64,000 nucleotides of DNA from Romboutsia ilealis. Its GTDB lineage: Bacteria > Bacillota > Clostridia > Peptostreptococcales > Peptostreptococcaceae. This document shows positions 44,980 to 54,617 of the stretch, piece by piece; within the stretch, counting starts at the first letter, position 1, and every line of letters begins with the position of its first letter. The position numbers and the translations under genes are program-made. The stretch lies in NCBI RefSeq assembly GCF_900015215.1, contig NZ_LN555523.1, positions 1,678,381-1,742,380 on the forward strand, written 5' to 3'. The notes under the pieces are model-generated. The model saw only the letters and a program-made list of their open reading frames with translations, did no database searches and was not told the origin of the DNA.

Positions 44980-45918
44980 TTGACTAAATTTAAATATGCT
45001 TTTGACAATAAAAGATATCATACATGGAATTATTATCTTAGAAATACATTCGGTGAAAAAGTATTTAAAGTATCTATAAATGCAGGTTTTACTTGCCCTA
45101 ATATAGATGGAAAAGTATCCTTTGGCGGATGTACTTATTGTAGTAAAGAAGGTTCTGGTGATTTTGCTGGAAACCCTAAAGATAATCTTATAAAACAATT
45201 TGATGATATAACACAAATGATGCATAAAAAATGGCCTAATGCCAAATATATAGGATATTTCCAAGCTTTCACAAATACTTATGCTCCTGTTGACATTTTA
45301 AAGGAAAAATATGAAACTATACTTTCTCTAGATAATGTTATAGGACTTTCTATATCTACAAGACCTGATTGTTTAGAAGATGATGTAGTCGAGTATTTAA
45401 GTGAACTTAACGAAAGAACAAATTTATGGGTTGAACTAGGACTTCAGACTATACATGACTCTACATCTAAATTAATAAATAGAGGTCATGATTATAATGA
45501 ATTTTTAAAAGGGCTAGAAAAACTAAAGGCTAAAAATATAAAAGTTATAGTTCATATAATCAATGGACTTCCAGGAGAAGACTATAATATGATGATGGAA
45601 ACAGCTAAAGCAGTTGCTAATATGGGAGTTGATGGTATAAAAATACATCTGCTTCATGTTATAAAAGATACTCCTATGGAAAAAATGCTTCAAAATGGTA
45701 TGCTAACCTTAATGAATCAAGAAGAGTATATAAATTTAGTTTGTGATCAACTTGAAATTCTACCTGAAACTATGATTGTTCATAGACTTACTGGAGATGG
45801 TAAAAGAGATGAACTTGTCGGTCCTTTATGGAGTTTAAAAAAATGGGAAGTTTTAAATGCAATTGATGATGAATTAAAAAAACGTAATTCTTATCAAGGT
45901 ATAAAATATAATAAGTAA
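44980..45918 (+). CDS. Radical SAM protein, TIGR01212/YtqA family
   Basis: 312 residues from a TTG at 44980, six bases after AAGGTG. GTG 44971 and ATG 44974 are within the site. The start region KRYHTWNYYLRNTFGEKVFK is diagnostic. The cluster-binding cysteines lie in TCPNIDGKVSFGGCTYCSKE (about 37-56). SAM-binding and barrel segments include LSISTRPDCLED, VELGLQTIHDST and VHIINGLPGED. The family is related to Elp3-like radical SAM enzymes and its substrate is unknown. It is a single gene. Confidence 0.92.
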   Translation: MTKFKYAFDNKRYHTWNYYLRNTFGEKVFKVSINAGFTCPNIDGKVSFGGCTYCSKEGSGDFAGNPKDNLIKQFDDITQMMHKKWPNAKYIGYFQAFTNTYAPVDILKEKYETILSLDNVIGLSISTRPDCLEDDVVEYLSELNERTNLWVELGLQTIHDSTSKLINRGHDYNEFLKGLEKLKAKNIKVIVHIINGLPGEDYNMMMETAKAVANMGVDGIKIHLLHVIKDTPMEKMLQNGMLTLMNQEEYINLVCDQLEILPETMIVHRLTGDGKRDELVGPLWSLKKWEVLNAIDDELKKRNSYQGIKYNK

Positions 45919-45929
45919 TATTTTTATAA

Positions 45930-45972
45930 AGGAGTACTTATATACTTTAATTAATAAGTACTCTTTTATTAT
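45930..45972 (+). terminator. Terminator of the radical SAM gene
   Basis: The stem AGGAGTACTTA/TAAGTACTCTT is followed by TTTATTATTG. Confidence 0.82.
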
Positions 45973-45984
45973 TGTATTTTATAT

Positions 45985-46030
45985 ATAAATAAAGCTGAAC
46001 TCAAACATTATTTATTTGAGTTCAGCTTTT
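45985..46030 (-). terminator. Terminator of the rubrerythrin gene
   Basis: A 15-base perfect stem (AAAGCTGAACTCAAA with its complement) is followed leftward by TTTATTTATATAT. Confidence 0.88.
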
Positions 46031-46062
46031 ATATTAATTAAAAATATATACTTAATTTAAAA

Positions 46063-46614
46063 TTAAGCTTGCTTTCCAAAGTGTCTTTCTAATAATCCTA
46101 AGAATGCTTTACCATGTCTAGCTTCATCTTTACACATTTCATGAACTGTATCATGTATAGCATCTAATCCTAACTCTTTAGCTTTCTTAGCTATTTTTAA
46201 TTTTCCTTCAGTTGCTCCGTATTCAGCTTCAACTCTAGCTTTTAAGTTAGCTTTAGTATCGGCAACTACAACTTCACCTAATAATTCAGCAAATTTAGCA
46301 GCATGTTCTGCTTCTTCAAATGCTATTCTTTTGTAAGCTTCTGCAACTTCTGGGTATCCTTCTCTATCAGCTTGACGACTCATAGCTAAGTACATTCCTA
46401 CTTCTGTACATTCACCAACAAAGTTAGCTCTTAATCCCTCTAACACTTCTTCATCTACACCTTGAGCTGCACCTATTCTGTGCTCATCTGCCCATACCAT
46501 TTCGCCTTTCATTTCTTCAAATTTATCAGCTCCAACTTTACATACTGGGCATACCTCTGGTGCAGTTTCCCCCTCATGTATATATCCACATACAGTACAA
46601 ACAAATTTTTTCAT
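46063..46614 (-). CDS. rbr: Reverse rubrerythrin (rubredoxin domain first)
   Basis: 183 residues. The rubredoxin domain is at the N-terminus ([12 protein letters not shown] and [11 protein letters not shown], four cysteines, about 4-36). The ferritin-like diiron domain follows (about 50-180), with [37 protein letters not shown] and [18 protein letters not shown] supplying the Glu and His ligands. This reversed order is typical of clostridial oxygen and peroxide reductases. AGGAGT lies before the ATG. It has codon usage richer in GC than its neighbours, as usual for a highly expressed gene. Confidence 0.96.
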   Translation of the reverse strand: MKKFVCTVCGYIHEGETAPEVCPVCKVGADKFEEMKGEMVWADEHRIGAAQGVDEEVLEGLRANFVGECTEVGMYLAMSRQADREGYPEVAEAYKRIAFEEAEHAAKFAELLGEVVVADTKANLKARVEAEYGATEGKLKIAKKAKELGLDAIHDTVHEMCKDEARHGKAFLGLLERHFGKQA

Positions 46615-46754
46615 ATTATTACTCCTCCTATATTATATCTATAATTTATATTCAAAATATATTTATCAACTTTAAGATAATATATATATACCCGCTAGAT
46701 ATTATCTTAAACAATAATTTTAAATTTTTTATAAATATTATAATTTAGGAAGTT

Positions 46755-46850
46755 AATAATAAAAATTTCACTTTGCTTGAGCTAGCATTTCGTCAACGAT
46801 GTATTCTTTCTCACGATATATATACATCAGTTGCTCAAAATATTTCTATG
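46755..46850. repeat. Degenerate relic of the intergenic repeat (copy 5)
   Basis: AAAAATTTCACTTTGCTTGAG, CGTCAACGATG, and CAGTTGCTCAAAATATTT match the left half of the repeat family at low identity. The right half is missing and the relic runs into the end of znuB. Confidence 0.5.
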
Positions 46851-47691
46851 CTATCACTTTTCTTAAGCTTATAAAATAAGTTAAAGCAAAGAATACAGAT
46901 GATATAAGAACAATAGTAGCCCCTGTTGCACATCCGAAATGATATGATAAAAATAATCCTAAAATCCCTGATATAACTGCTATTGATATAGAATAAATAT
47001 GGTATTGTCTTATATTATTTGATATATTCCTTGCTGATGCAGCTGGTAAAATCATCATAGAACTTATAACTAATATCCCAACCCATTGAATTGAAATAGT
47101 TACTATAATCGCTACTAATATAGTAAATACATATTCATAAAATTTAATATTTATACCTCTACTTCTTGCAAATGTATGATTTATACTAACTAATAAAAAT
47201 TTGTTAAAACAAGTAAACCAAATTAATAATACGGCTATAAATGATATTATAAGCATAAAAATATCATTATTACTTATACTTAATAAGTCACCTATTAAAT
47301 ATGCTGAATATTTATTAAATCCACCATTATAGGATAATATAACTATACCAAGTGCCACCGCCGAAGATGAAAATACACCTATTATTGTATCTACTGATGC
47401 AGTTTTAGCATTTTTTACATTTATAATCGCTATGGTTAGCAATATTGAAAATGCTAACATTGATACTAGTGTATTATCAACTCCAAGCATTACTCCAACT
47501 GCTATTCCTGTTAAAGCAGAATGACCTAATGCATCTGAGAAAAATGACATTTTATTATTAACTACCATAGTCCCAAGAATTCCAAACATAGGAGTTACAA
47601 GTAAAACCCCTAATAATGCATTCTTCATAAAGTCATACTGTGCCCATTCAAAGGGAAATAAGAAATCAATGATACTATACCAAAGTGACAT
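46846..47691 (-). CDS. znuB: Zinc ABC transporter permease ZnuB
   Basis: 281 residues with about eight membrane helices. The metal-permease pattern includes FFSDALGHSALTGIAVGVML (about 51-70), ILVISSMMILPAASARNI near 205 and HFGCATGATIVLISSVFFAL near the end. It forms the membrane channel of the ABC-3 metal transporter. Its start codon overlaps the znuC stop by one base (TAATG), so translation is coupled. The gene ends next to a repeat relic. Confidence 0.95.
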   Translation of the reverse strand: MSLWYSIIDFLFPFEWAQYDFMKNALLGVLLVTPMFGILGTMVVNNKMSFFSDALGHSALTGIAVGVMLGVDNTLVSMLAFSILLTIAIINVKNAKTASVDTIIGVFSSSAVALGIVILSYNGGFNKYSAYLIGDLLSISNNDIFMLIISFIAVLLIWFTCFNKFLLVSINHTFARSRGINIKFYEYVFTILVAIIVTISIQWVGILVISSMMILPAASARNISNNIRQYHIYSISIAVISGILGLFLSYHFGCATGATIVLISSVFFALTYFISLRKVIA

Positions 47692-48491
47692 TATCTCATT
47701 CCCCCTCTTCCTATTTTATCTATCTTCTTATTCAACTCTAATCCAAAAGTATCTATAACACTTTTATTTGAAAATACTTCTTCTGGCTTACCTACACATT
47801 CAATAGTTTTATTATTTAAAAATGCAACCCTATCTGCATAGTCATATACTACATTTAAATCATGAGAAACCAATATTATAGATAAATCATAATTTTCTCT
47901 TAGATTAGATACTATACTATAGAATAATTTAAGTCCATTTTGATCTATACCTGATACAGGTTCATCTAGCAATAATATATCTGGTATAGGTTCAAGTGCA
48001 AGAGATAAAAGAACTCTTTGTAATTCTCCTCCTGATAATACCCCTAACCTTTTATTTATAAGATTTTCTCCCTGAACTTTTCTTAAACTTCTTAATGCAA
48101 CATCTTTTACTTTTTTGTCAGGAGAAAAATAAACTGGTCTATTGCTTTGTGTACATGCAAATACATCAAGCACGCTTACTGGAGAACTATAATCAAAGTC
48201 AAGTTTTTGAGGTACATATCCTATAATCGGTCTTCTTGACATCTTTTTATTTCCATCTACAAATGTTAAACTTCCAGAGTACTCATTTTCTCCAAGTATT
48301 GCCTTTAGCAATGTACTTTTTCCTGCTCCATTGGCTCCTATTAATGCCGTTAATTCACCACAGTGTACATGAAGATTTACATCTTTTAAGATTTCTTGAT
48401 TTCCCTTAGTAACACATAAGTTTTCTATTTTAGTGCAACAAAACCCACTACTACATTTATTAAAATCTGATTTATTATTTTTAAATTCCAT
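47691..48491 (-). CDS. znuC: Zinc ABC transporter ATP-binding protein ZnuC
   Basis: 266 residues. Walker A is GANGAGKSTLLKAI (about 53-66), the Q-loop is IIGYVPQKLDFDY, the signature is LSGGELQRVLLSLAL, Walker B is DILLLDEPVSGID, and the switch is ILVSHDLNVVYDYADR. An N-terminal extension of about 20 residues has CSSGFCCTK, four cysteines that might bind metal. Starts and stops overlap with znuA and znuB by one base, so the three are translated together. Confidence 0.95.
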   Translation of the reverse strand: MEFKNNKSDFNKCSSGFCCTKIENLCVTKGNQEILKDVNLHVHCGELTALIGANGAGKSTLLKAILGENEYSGSLTFVDGNKKMSRRPIIGYVPQKLDFDYSSPVSVLDVFACTQSNRPVYFSPDKKVKDVALRSLRKVQGENLINKRLGVLSGGELQRVLLSLALEPIPDILLLDEPVSGIDQNGLKLFYSIVSNLRENYDLSIILVSHDLNVVYDYADRVAFLNNKTIECVGKPEEVFSNKSVIDTFGLELNKKIDKIGRGGMR

Positions 48492-49456
48492 TATTTAAAC
48501 GCCTCTTTTAAAGTTTCTAAATTTTTGTTCATGATATCTATATATGAAGAATTTTTCGACTCTTCAGTAACTATAGGATCTAATGTATATACTTTAACAT
48601 TAGTTTCTTTTGATATAGTTTCTGCTGCTTTTGTTGAGTACTGTGGCTCTACACATATAGCTTTAACATCTAGTTTTTTTATTTTTTCTATAATTTTTTG
48701 TAACTCTTTTGCGCTAGGCTCTGACCCTGCCTCTCTTTGTACCACTCCAACTATATTAAGCCCATATTCTTTAGCAAAATAAGGAAAAGCCTCATGGAAT
48801 GTAACTATATTTTTATTTTCTAGATTGTCTAATTCACTATGTATTTTATTATCTAGATTTGTTAACTGCTCTATATATTCTTGAGCATTTTGACTGTATT
48901 TTTCTTTATTTATAGAGTTATACTCTATAAGCTTATTTTCTATATTCTCTACTTGCTTTATAGCATTTTCTACACTTAACCAAACATGAGGATTATACTC
49001 TTCATTATGGTCGTGATCATTATCATGCTCGTGGTCATGGCTATCTGATTCATTCATATAATCTGATTTGATTAACTCTATCCCTTCACTTGCATCAATT
49101 ATCTTTAAATCTGGTTTTTGCTCTAATGCCTTATCTAAAAATGATTCCATACCAGCACCATTTATTATAAATATATCACAATCTTCTAGTAACTTTATAT
49201 TATCTGTAGTTAATGAATAATCATGTAAACATCCTGTAGCTGAGTCAGTCATGTTTATCAATTCCACATTATCTATATCTTTAACAACATTTGAAGCTAA
49301 TAAATACATAGGATAAAATGATGTAACTACTTTTATGCTATCTTCTTTTTTATCTTCACTACTTCCTGATTTATCATTAGTATTTGAACTACATCCTGTT
49401 ACAGATAAAATTACTAAAATTAAAATAGTTAATATTTTTTTTAATTTACTTTTCAT
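48491..49456 (-). CDS. znuA: Zinc-binding lipoprotein ZnuA
   Basis: 321 residues. A lipoprotein signal with lipobox SVTGCSSN (about 18-25) anchors it outside the membrane. The A-I fold has VVTSFYPMYLLASNVVKD, and the first metal histidine is in SATGCLHDYSLT. The mobile loop DSHDHEHDNDHDHNEEYNPH is very His/Asp-rich, the mark of zinc rather than manganese proteins. Later ligands lie in FHEAFPYFAKEYG and CVEPQYSTKAAE. It delivers Zn2+ to ZnuBC. A Fur/Zur-like box lies about 120 bases upstream. Confidence 0.95.
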   Translation of the reverse strand: MKSKLKKILTILILVILSVTGCSSNTNDKSGSSEDKKEDSIKVVTSFYPMYLLASNVVKDIDNVELINMTDSATGCLHDYSLTTDNIKLLEDCDIFIINGAGMESFLDKALEQKPDLKIIDASEGIELIKSDYMNESDSHDHEHDNDHDHNEEYNPHVWLSVENAIKQVENIENKLIEYNSINKEKYSQNAQEYIEQLTNLDNKIHSELDNLENKNIVTFHEAFPYFAKEYGLNIVGVVQREAGSEPSAKELQKIIEKIKKLDVKAICVEPQYSTKAAETISKETNVKVYTLDPIVTEESKNSSYIDIMNKNLETLKEAFK

Positions 49457-49578
49457 ACATAATCCTCCTTAATCGGTATCTATTATAAATTATATTACTC
49501 TTATTTTATCTGGATACCCTTACTATTTATTTTATAATATACATAGTTATTATAATTAATTTATTATATTTTAAAACT

Positions 49579-49598
49579 ATTGATAATGATTTTCATAT
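49579..49598 (-). promoter_or_regulatory. Fur/Zur-like operator upstream of znuA
   Basis: ATTGATAATGATTTTCATAT is an imperfect palindrome close to the Fur-family consensus (GATAATGATAATCATTATC). The location before a zinc uptake operon favours Zur control. Confidence 0.65.
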
Positions 49599-49727
49599 AA
49601 AAAATATCATCTAATTCTATTTTTGTCAATATATTGATAGTTAATTTAAAATTTACATATTGTAAATATATAAGATTATTGATAACATTAAATTAATTAT
49701 AATTATAACTTAAATAGAGGTGTAAAA

Positions 49728-50315
49728 ATGTTTGTAAATACCCATACTTTAATAGCAAAATCAATAATCAATAACATAAATGAAAATAAACATTTTTTTG
49801 TTAACGAAAAACATTTCATTTACGGAAATATAAAACCAGATTTATCTTCTAAATATTTTTTTAAGAAACATTATTTAAAAGAATCTTACGACATGATTGA
49901 ATCTAAAGTAAACTATTTATGTAACCTTAGCTTAAATTGCTTATCTAAATATTTTTCAGTTGGTGTATTAAGCCAAGAACTAGGAGTTATCTGTCACTTT
50001 TTATGTGATTTTTTCTGTGTACCACATAGCTATAGATGGGAATTCAAACATAGTATGAAAAAACATATCTCTTATGAAACTGAATTAAATACTATAGCTA
50101 AGGAAACTAATTTAAATAAATTTAGAGGCGACGATATAAAATATGATTCATTTAGAGAGTTTTTCAATTCTTTATATATCGAATATCAACAAATTTTAGA
50201 TCATAGAAATGATTTATTATTTTCTGTATATGCCTGCAACAGTGTTATAAATTATATACTAGACTCTATATTAAAAAATACAGTTCAATCTTATAGTGTA
50301 GCAAAACTTTTTTAG
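49728..50315 (+). CDS. Small zinc-dependent phospholipase C-fold protein
   Basis: 195 residues. The N-terminal MFVNTHTLIAKSIINNI, the loop FIYGNIKPDLSSKYF, and the helix LGVICHFLCDFFCVPHSYRW together place two or three His and two Asp residues where the PF00882 family binds zinc. There is no signal peptide. Unlike the larger relative at 39395, the loop Asp is kept. It is divergent from znuABC, with the Fur/Zur-like box between them, so zinc-dependent regulation is possible. The substrate is unknown. Confidence 0.72.
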   Translation: MFVNTHTLIAKSIINNINENKHFFVNEKHFIYGNIKPDLSSKYFFKKHYLKESYDMIESKVNYLCNLSLNCLSKYFSVGVLSQELGVICHFLCDFFCVPHSYRWEFKHSMKKHISYETELNTIAKETNLNKFRGDDIKYDSFREFFNSLYIEYQQILDHRNDLLFSVYACNSVINYILDSILKNTVQSYSVAKLF

Positions 50316-50347
50316 GTGTTGAATTTATTCAACACCTTTTATTTTTT
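50314..50347 (+). terminator. Terminator of the small zinc-PLC-fold gene
   Basis: The stem AGGTGTTGAA/TTCAACACCT overlaps the stop region and is followed by TTTTATTTTTT. Confidence 0.92.
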
Positions 50348-50451
50348 CAATTATAATTATAATATCTGCCAACACTCTTAACCTTATAATTTGCAAGTTC
50401 TTTTACTGTATCTCTTGAATTATCCATTGCAAAACTATATTTATTTCCTCT

Positions 50452-51687
50452 CTATAACTCTAATAATCTTAGCCTTAAATCATTAAGTGCATTTTTAGTA
50501 GCCCTAAGCCTAATCTCTTCTCTGTTTCCATGTAGTATATATTTATTTACTGTAGTTTTTCCATTTATATAAATTCCTATATAAACAAGTCCTACAGGTT
50601 TATCACTCGTTCCTCCTTCTGGGCCAGCTATTCCAGTGGTTGATATTGCTACATTAGTATTAAAATTTTTCGCAATCCCTTTTGCCATCTCTCTAGCAGT
50701 TTCTTCACTAACAGCTCCGTATTCTTCTAATGTATTAGGATTTACTCCCAATCTATTTATTTTTGATTCATTAGAATATGTAACACATCCTTCCATAAAT
50801 ACAGAAGATATACCCGGATAATTTATAAGTGTCGCACTAACAAGTCCTCCTGTACAAGACTCAGCTGTAGATATTGTTAGCTTCTTTTCTATTAGCATTT
50901 TTGAAACAACTGTTTCCATTGATATATTATCTTGTGCATAAATAAACTTTCCAACTCTATCTTTTATTTTTTCAATTATCGGCTCAATCATATTATTTGC
51001 ATTTTCTTCATTATCGGATTTAGCAGTTATTCGCAATCTTAATTCCATATTTGATATGTATGGAGCTATTGTAGGATTATTTTGTTCATTTATTATATCT
51101 ATTATTTTAGATTCTAGCACAGCTTCTCCTATACCAAATAACTTTAATGTTCTTGATACTAATATTTCATTACTCATATCTTTTAAATATGGCTTAACTT
51201 CATCTTCAAACATAAGCTTCATTTCCTTAGGGGGTCCTGGAAGTATTATTATATACTTATTATCTTTTTTTAATATCGCACCTGGAGCCGTTCCATTTTT
51301 ATTTTTTAGTATTATTGCACCTTTCGGAAAGTATGCTTGTTTTTTATTATTTTCAGTCATTTCTATTCCTAATTTATAAAAAAATTCCTCTATTTTTTCT
51401 AATGAATTTTTATCTATTTCCATCTTTTGATTAAAAACCTTACATGCAACTTCTTTAGTTATGTCATCATTAGTAGGCCCTAGTCCACCTGTTGTTATTA
51501 TTATATCACTTCTTTTTAATCCTTCTTCAAATGCATTTATAAGCCTATCTTCATTATCCCCTACACTACTTTGATAATATACATCTATTCCGAGTAATGC
51601 CAACTCTTTAGCCAAATATGTAGCATTTGTATTTACAATATCCCCTAAAATTATTTCAGTTCCTACCGAAATTATTTCAGCGTTCAT
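50452..51687 (-). CDS. cinA: CinA: competence/damage-inducible protein, NMN amidase
   Basis: 411 residues from ATG 51687, six bases after GAGGTG. The N-terminal MoaB-like COG1058 domain (about 1-170) has EIISVGTEIILGDIVNTNA, ITTGGLGPTNDDITKE and IILPGPPKEMK. The C-terminal amidase domain (about 255-410) has ISTAESCTGGLVSATLINYP, the nucleophile Ser region, and TTGIAGPEGGTSDKPVGLVY. CinA recycles pyridine nucleotides by deamidating NMN and hydrolysing ADP-ribose. In many genomes it sits near recA, but not here. Confidence 0.95.
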   Translation of the reverse strand: MNAEIISVGTEIILGDIVNTNATYLAKELALLGIDVYYQSSVGDNEDRLINAFEEGLKRSDIIITTGGLGPTNDDITKEVACKVFNQKMEIDKNSLEKIEEFFYKLGIEMTENNKKQAYFPKGAIILKNKNGTAPGAILKKDNKYIIILPGPPKEMKLMFEDEVKPYLKDMSNEILVSRTLKLFGIGEAVLESKIIDIINEQNNPTIAPYISNMELRLRITAKSDNEENANNMIEPIIEKIKDRVGKFIYAQDNISMETVVSKMLIEKKLTISTAESCTGGLVSATLINYPGISSVFMEGCVTYSNESKINRLGVNPNTLEEYGAVSEETAREMAKGIAKNFNTNVAISTTGIAGPEGGTSDKPVGLVYIGIYINGKTTVNKYILHGNREEIRLRATKNALNDLRLRLLEL

Positions 51688-51945
51688 ACTTATCACCTCA
51701 TAGTTATAATTTTAAACTTTTTTTATAAATTTAATGTAATAAAATCATATTTTTTATTTGTATATAGATGTCTTAATTATAAATCATCTCTCTTTAAATA
51801 TTTATAAATATTATTAGTCTAGTTTATTTTTATGAGTTATAATATATATAGTTTTATACATGAACTATAATAGTTTAAATTCTAATACTAGATAATACAT
51901 ATTTCAATATTTATATTATAGTTTATAATTTATAGGAGGGGGTTT

Positions 51946-52644
51946 ATTATCAAAAAGTTTGCTTATATATGTTTAATTTTAGTACCAATCGGAATTTTTT
52001 TTATAGGTAAATATAAACTTAATGAGTGTATTCAAAATTCAAATTATAGTGATGAATATACGAAAGTTGATTCAACTCCTACATTTTCTTATTCTACTAT
52101 TCCAGAAGATGTAAAAGAAAAAATGCTAGGACTTTCTATGCCTGAGGATGTACCTATAGATTTTGATGAGCTTAGTTATTTAACTTTAAGTTATTATGGC
52201 TTTGATGGAAATACTCATGTTGGTGAAATGATTATCAATAAAGAAGTTGCATCCGAAGTTGTTGATATATTTAAAGAAATCTATGAAAAAAAGTATCCTA
52301 TTGATAAAATAAAATTAATAGATGAATACAATGCAGTTGATGAGCTTTCCATGAGTGATAATAATAGCTCTTCTTTTTGTTATAGAACTATAAAAAACAC
52401 AAATATTGTATCTAATCACGGAAAAGGTCTTGCCATTGATATAAATCCTATTCAAAATCCTCATGTTGTTGGAGATGATATTAGTCCTAAGAATGGTTAT
52501 AACTTTAAAGATAGAACTAATATTAAGCAGGGTATGATAATAGAAGGTGACGATTTATACAATGCATTTATAAAAAAAGGCTGGACTTGGGGAGGCCACT
52601 GGAAAAATCCAGACTATCAACATTTTGAAAAGAAACTAAACTAA
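51946..52644 (+). CDS. Membrane-anchored M15-type D,D- or L,D-peptidase, apparent AUU start
   Basis: 232 residues if translation starts at ATT 51946. GGAGG at 51935-51939 lies six bases before it. No ATG, GTG or TTG exists in frame until 52123, far inside the protein. The frame from 51946 encodes an anchor (about 2-22, KKFAYICLILVPIGIFFIGK), a spacer, then an M15 domain. The zinc motif SNHGKGLAIDINP and the ending KGWTWGGHWKNPDYQHFEKK are complete. The likely role is trimming of peptidoglycan stem peptides at the outer membrane face, VanY- or DdcX-like. A short-form start at 52123 would lose the anchor. Confidence 0.83.
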   Translation: MIKKFAYICLILVPIGIFFIGKYKLNECIQNSNYSDEYTKVDSTPTFSYSTIPEDVKEKMLGLSMPEDVPIDFDELSYLTLSYYGFDGNTHVGEMIINKEVASEVVDIFKEIYEKKYPIDKIKLIDEYNAVDELSMSDNNSSSFCYRTIKNTNIVSNHGKGLAIDINPIQNPHVVGDDISPKNGYNFKDRTNIKQGMIIEGDDLYNAFIKKGWTWGGHWKNPDYQHFEKKLN

Positions 52645-52667
52645 AAATTTAAAATATAGGTGATATT

Positions 52668-54581
52668 ATGAATTTAATGACATTAGAAAATATAAGTAAG
52701 AGCTATTCAGAAAAAATCTTACTTAAAGATATCTCATTTGGTATTAATGAAGGTGAGAAAATAGGTATTATAGGAGTTAATGGCACAGGTAAATCTACTC
52801 TTTTAAAAATTATAGCTGGAGCTGAAGTTCCTGATAATGGTACTATCATAAAAGCTAATAGGGTCAAAGTTGAGTATCTACCTCAAAATCCAGACTATAA
52901 CGAAGATTTTACAGTTTTACAACAAGTATTTAAAGGTACTTCTAGTGAAATGAAACTTCTACTTGAATACCAAGAAACACTAGATACCTTATCTAAAGAT
53001 TATAACGATAATTTAAACAGTAAGCTTATATCATTACAAGAAAAAATAGATGCTCTTAACCTTTGGGATTTAGAAAGTGAGGCTAAGACTGTCTTAACTA
53101 AACTTGGTATAACTAACTTTAGTCAAAAAGTAAAGGAATTGTCAGGTGGTCAAAGAAAAAGAGTTTCTTTAGCATCTGCACTTATTACTCCATGTGAATT
53201 ACTAATATTAGATGAACCGACAAACCATTTAGATAATGATACCATTGATTATTTAGAGGAATATCTAAATTCAAGACGTGGCTCTCTAATTATGATAACT
53301 CATGATAGATACTTCTTAGATAGAGTTTCTAATAGAATCATAGAACTTGATAAGGGTAGATTATTTAGCTATGATGGTAACTACTCTACATTCTTAGAAA
53401 AGAAAATGGAGCGATTAGCCCTTGAATCTAGTATGGAGGAAAAGAGACAAAATTTAATAAGAAAAGAACTAGCTTGGGTAAAACGTGGCGCTAAAGCCCG
53501 TACTACAAAACAAAAAGCTAGACTTCAAAGATTTGATGAATTACTAAATAAAGATACTTATACTCCAGATGAAAAGATGGATATATCTGTTGGATCTACA
53601 AGACTTGGTAAAAAAATAATTGAAATGCATCATATATCTAAAAAATTTGATGATAAAGTTCTTATTGATGATTTAGATTATACTATAGCTCGTACTGATA
53701 GAATTGGTATTATAGGTAAAAATGGTATGGGTAAATCTACTCTTATTAAAATATTAAACGGAGAAATTTTACCAGATAGTGGTAATATAGAAATCGGCGA
53801 AACAGTCAAAATAAGTTGTTTTAGCCAAGATGATTCACATATGCATCCTGATATGAGAGCTATAGACTATGTAAAAGAAGCTAGTGATTATATAGAAACA
53901 GCTGATGGAGCTAAAATATCAGCTTCTCAAATGTGTGAAAAATTCTTATTTAATTCTACTATGCAATATAGCTTTATAGGTAATTTATCAGGTGGTGAAA
54001 GACGTAGACTTCACCTACTTAGGACTTTAATGCTTGCTCCTAATGTACTTTTACTTGATGAGCCTACAAATGATTTAGATATAGCTACACTTAACATACT
54101 AGAAGATTATCTAGATGAGTTTAATGGAATAGTAATAACAGTATCTCATGATAGATATTTCTTAGATAGAATATGCAACAAAATATTTGCATATGAAGGA
54201 ATTGGTAAAATCCATATATTTACTGGAAATTATAGTGATTACAGTATATATAGAGAAATCCAGGGTATTGAATTTAAAGAAGAGGTTAAAGAATCTCCTG
54301 AGAAAACACCTTTAAAAAAAGAAAAACCTAAACCAAGTAAAAAGCTTAAATTTACTTATAATGAGCAACGCGAATTTGAAACTATTGATAGCGATATAGA
54401 AAAACTTGAACAAAAAATAGAAAAACTTGAAAATGATTCTATTAAATTCGCAACTGATTTTGTCAAACTTCAAGAAATACTTAATGAAAAAACTAATTCC
54501 GAGGCTGAACTTGAACACAAGTACGAAAGATGGGAATATTTAAACAACTTAGCTGAGGAAATTGAAAATTCTAAGAATTAA
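52668..54581 (+). CDS. ABC-F family ATPase (Uup/YdiF-like)
   Basis: 637 residues with two ATP-binding cassettes and no membrane helices. Domain 1 has GVNGTGKSTLLKII and LSGGQRKRVSLASAL, domain 2 has GKNGMGKSTLIKIL and LSGGERRRLHLLRTL. Both have Walker B LLLDEPTN and conserved SHDRYFLDR-type switches. The linker (about 245-300, ARTTKQKARLQRFDELL) is the P-site tRNA-interaction motif. A charged C-terminal coiled coil (about 540-637) matches Uup/YdiF type. ABC-F proteins act on ribosomes. Antibiotic resistance cannot be assumed. It starts 24 bases after the M15 gene. Confidence 0.93.
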   Translation: MNLMTLENISKSYSEKILLKDISFGINEGEKIGIIGVNGTGKSTLLKIIAGAEVPDNGTIIKANRVKVEYLPQNPDYNEDFTVLQQVFKGTSSEMKLLLEYQETLDTLSKDYNDNLNSKLISLQEKIDALNLWDLESEAKTVLTKLGITNFSQKVKELSGGQRKRVSLASALITPCELLILDEPTNHLDNDTIDYLEEYLNSRRGSLIMITHDRYFLDRVSNRIIELDKGRLFSYDGNYSTFLEKKMERLALESSMEEKRQNLIRKELAWVKRGAKARTTKQKARLQRFDELLNKDTYTPDEKMDISVGSTRLGKKIIEMHHISKKFDDKVLIDDLDYTIARTDRIGIIGKNGMGKSTLIKILNGEILPDSGNIEIGETVKISCFSQDDSHMHPDMRAIDYVKEASDYIETADGAKISASQMCEKFLFNSTMQYSFIGNLSGGERRRLHLLRTLMLAPNVLLLDEPTNDLDIATLNILEDYLDEFNGIVITVSHDRYFLDRICNKIFAYEGIGKIHIFTGNYSDYSIYREIQGIEFKEEVKESPEKTPLKKEKPKPSKKLKFTYNEQREFETIDSDIEKLEQKIEKLENDSIKFATDFVKLQEILNEKTNSEAELEHKYERWEYLNNLAEEIENSKN

Positions 54582-54610
54582 GAGTTATCCATTGGATAAC
54601 TCTTCTTTAA
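54580..54610 (+). terminator. Terminator of the ABC-F gene
   Basis: The stem AAGAGTTATCC/GGATAACTCTT has a four-base loop and is followed by CTTTAA. Confidence 0.85.
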
Positions 54611-54617
54611 TATAAAT

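Noticed and set aside
44917..45264. Leftward 115-codon frame opposite the radical SAM gene
   Set aside because: No ribosome site, and fully overlapped by the conserved radical SAM reading frame.
52668..54581. Antibiotic resistance ABC-F protein
   Set aside because: The linker length and C-terminal coiled coil fit housekeeping Uup/YdiF types, and sequence alone does not show resistance.
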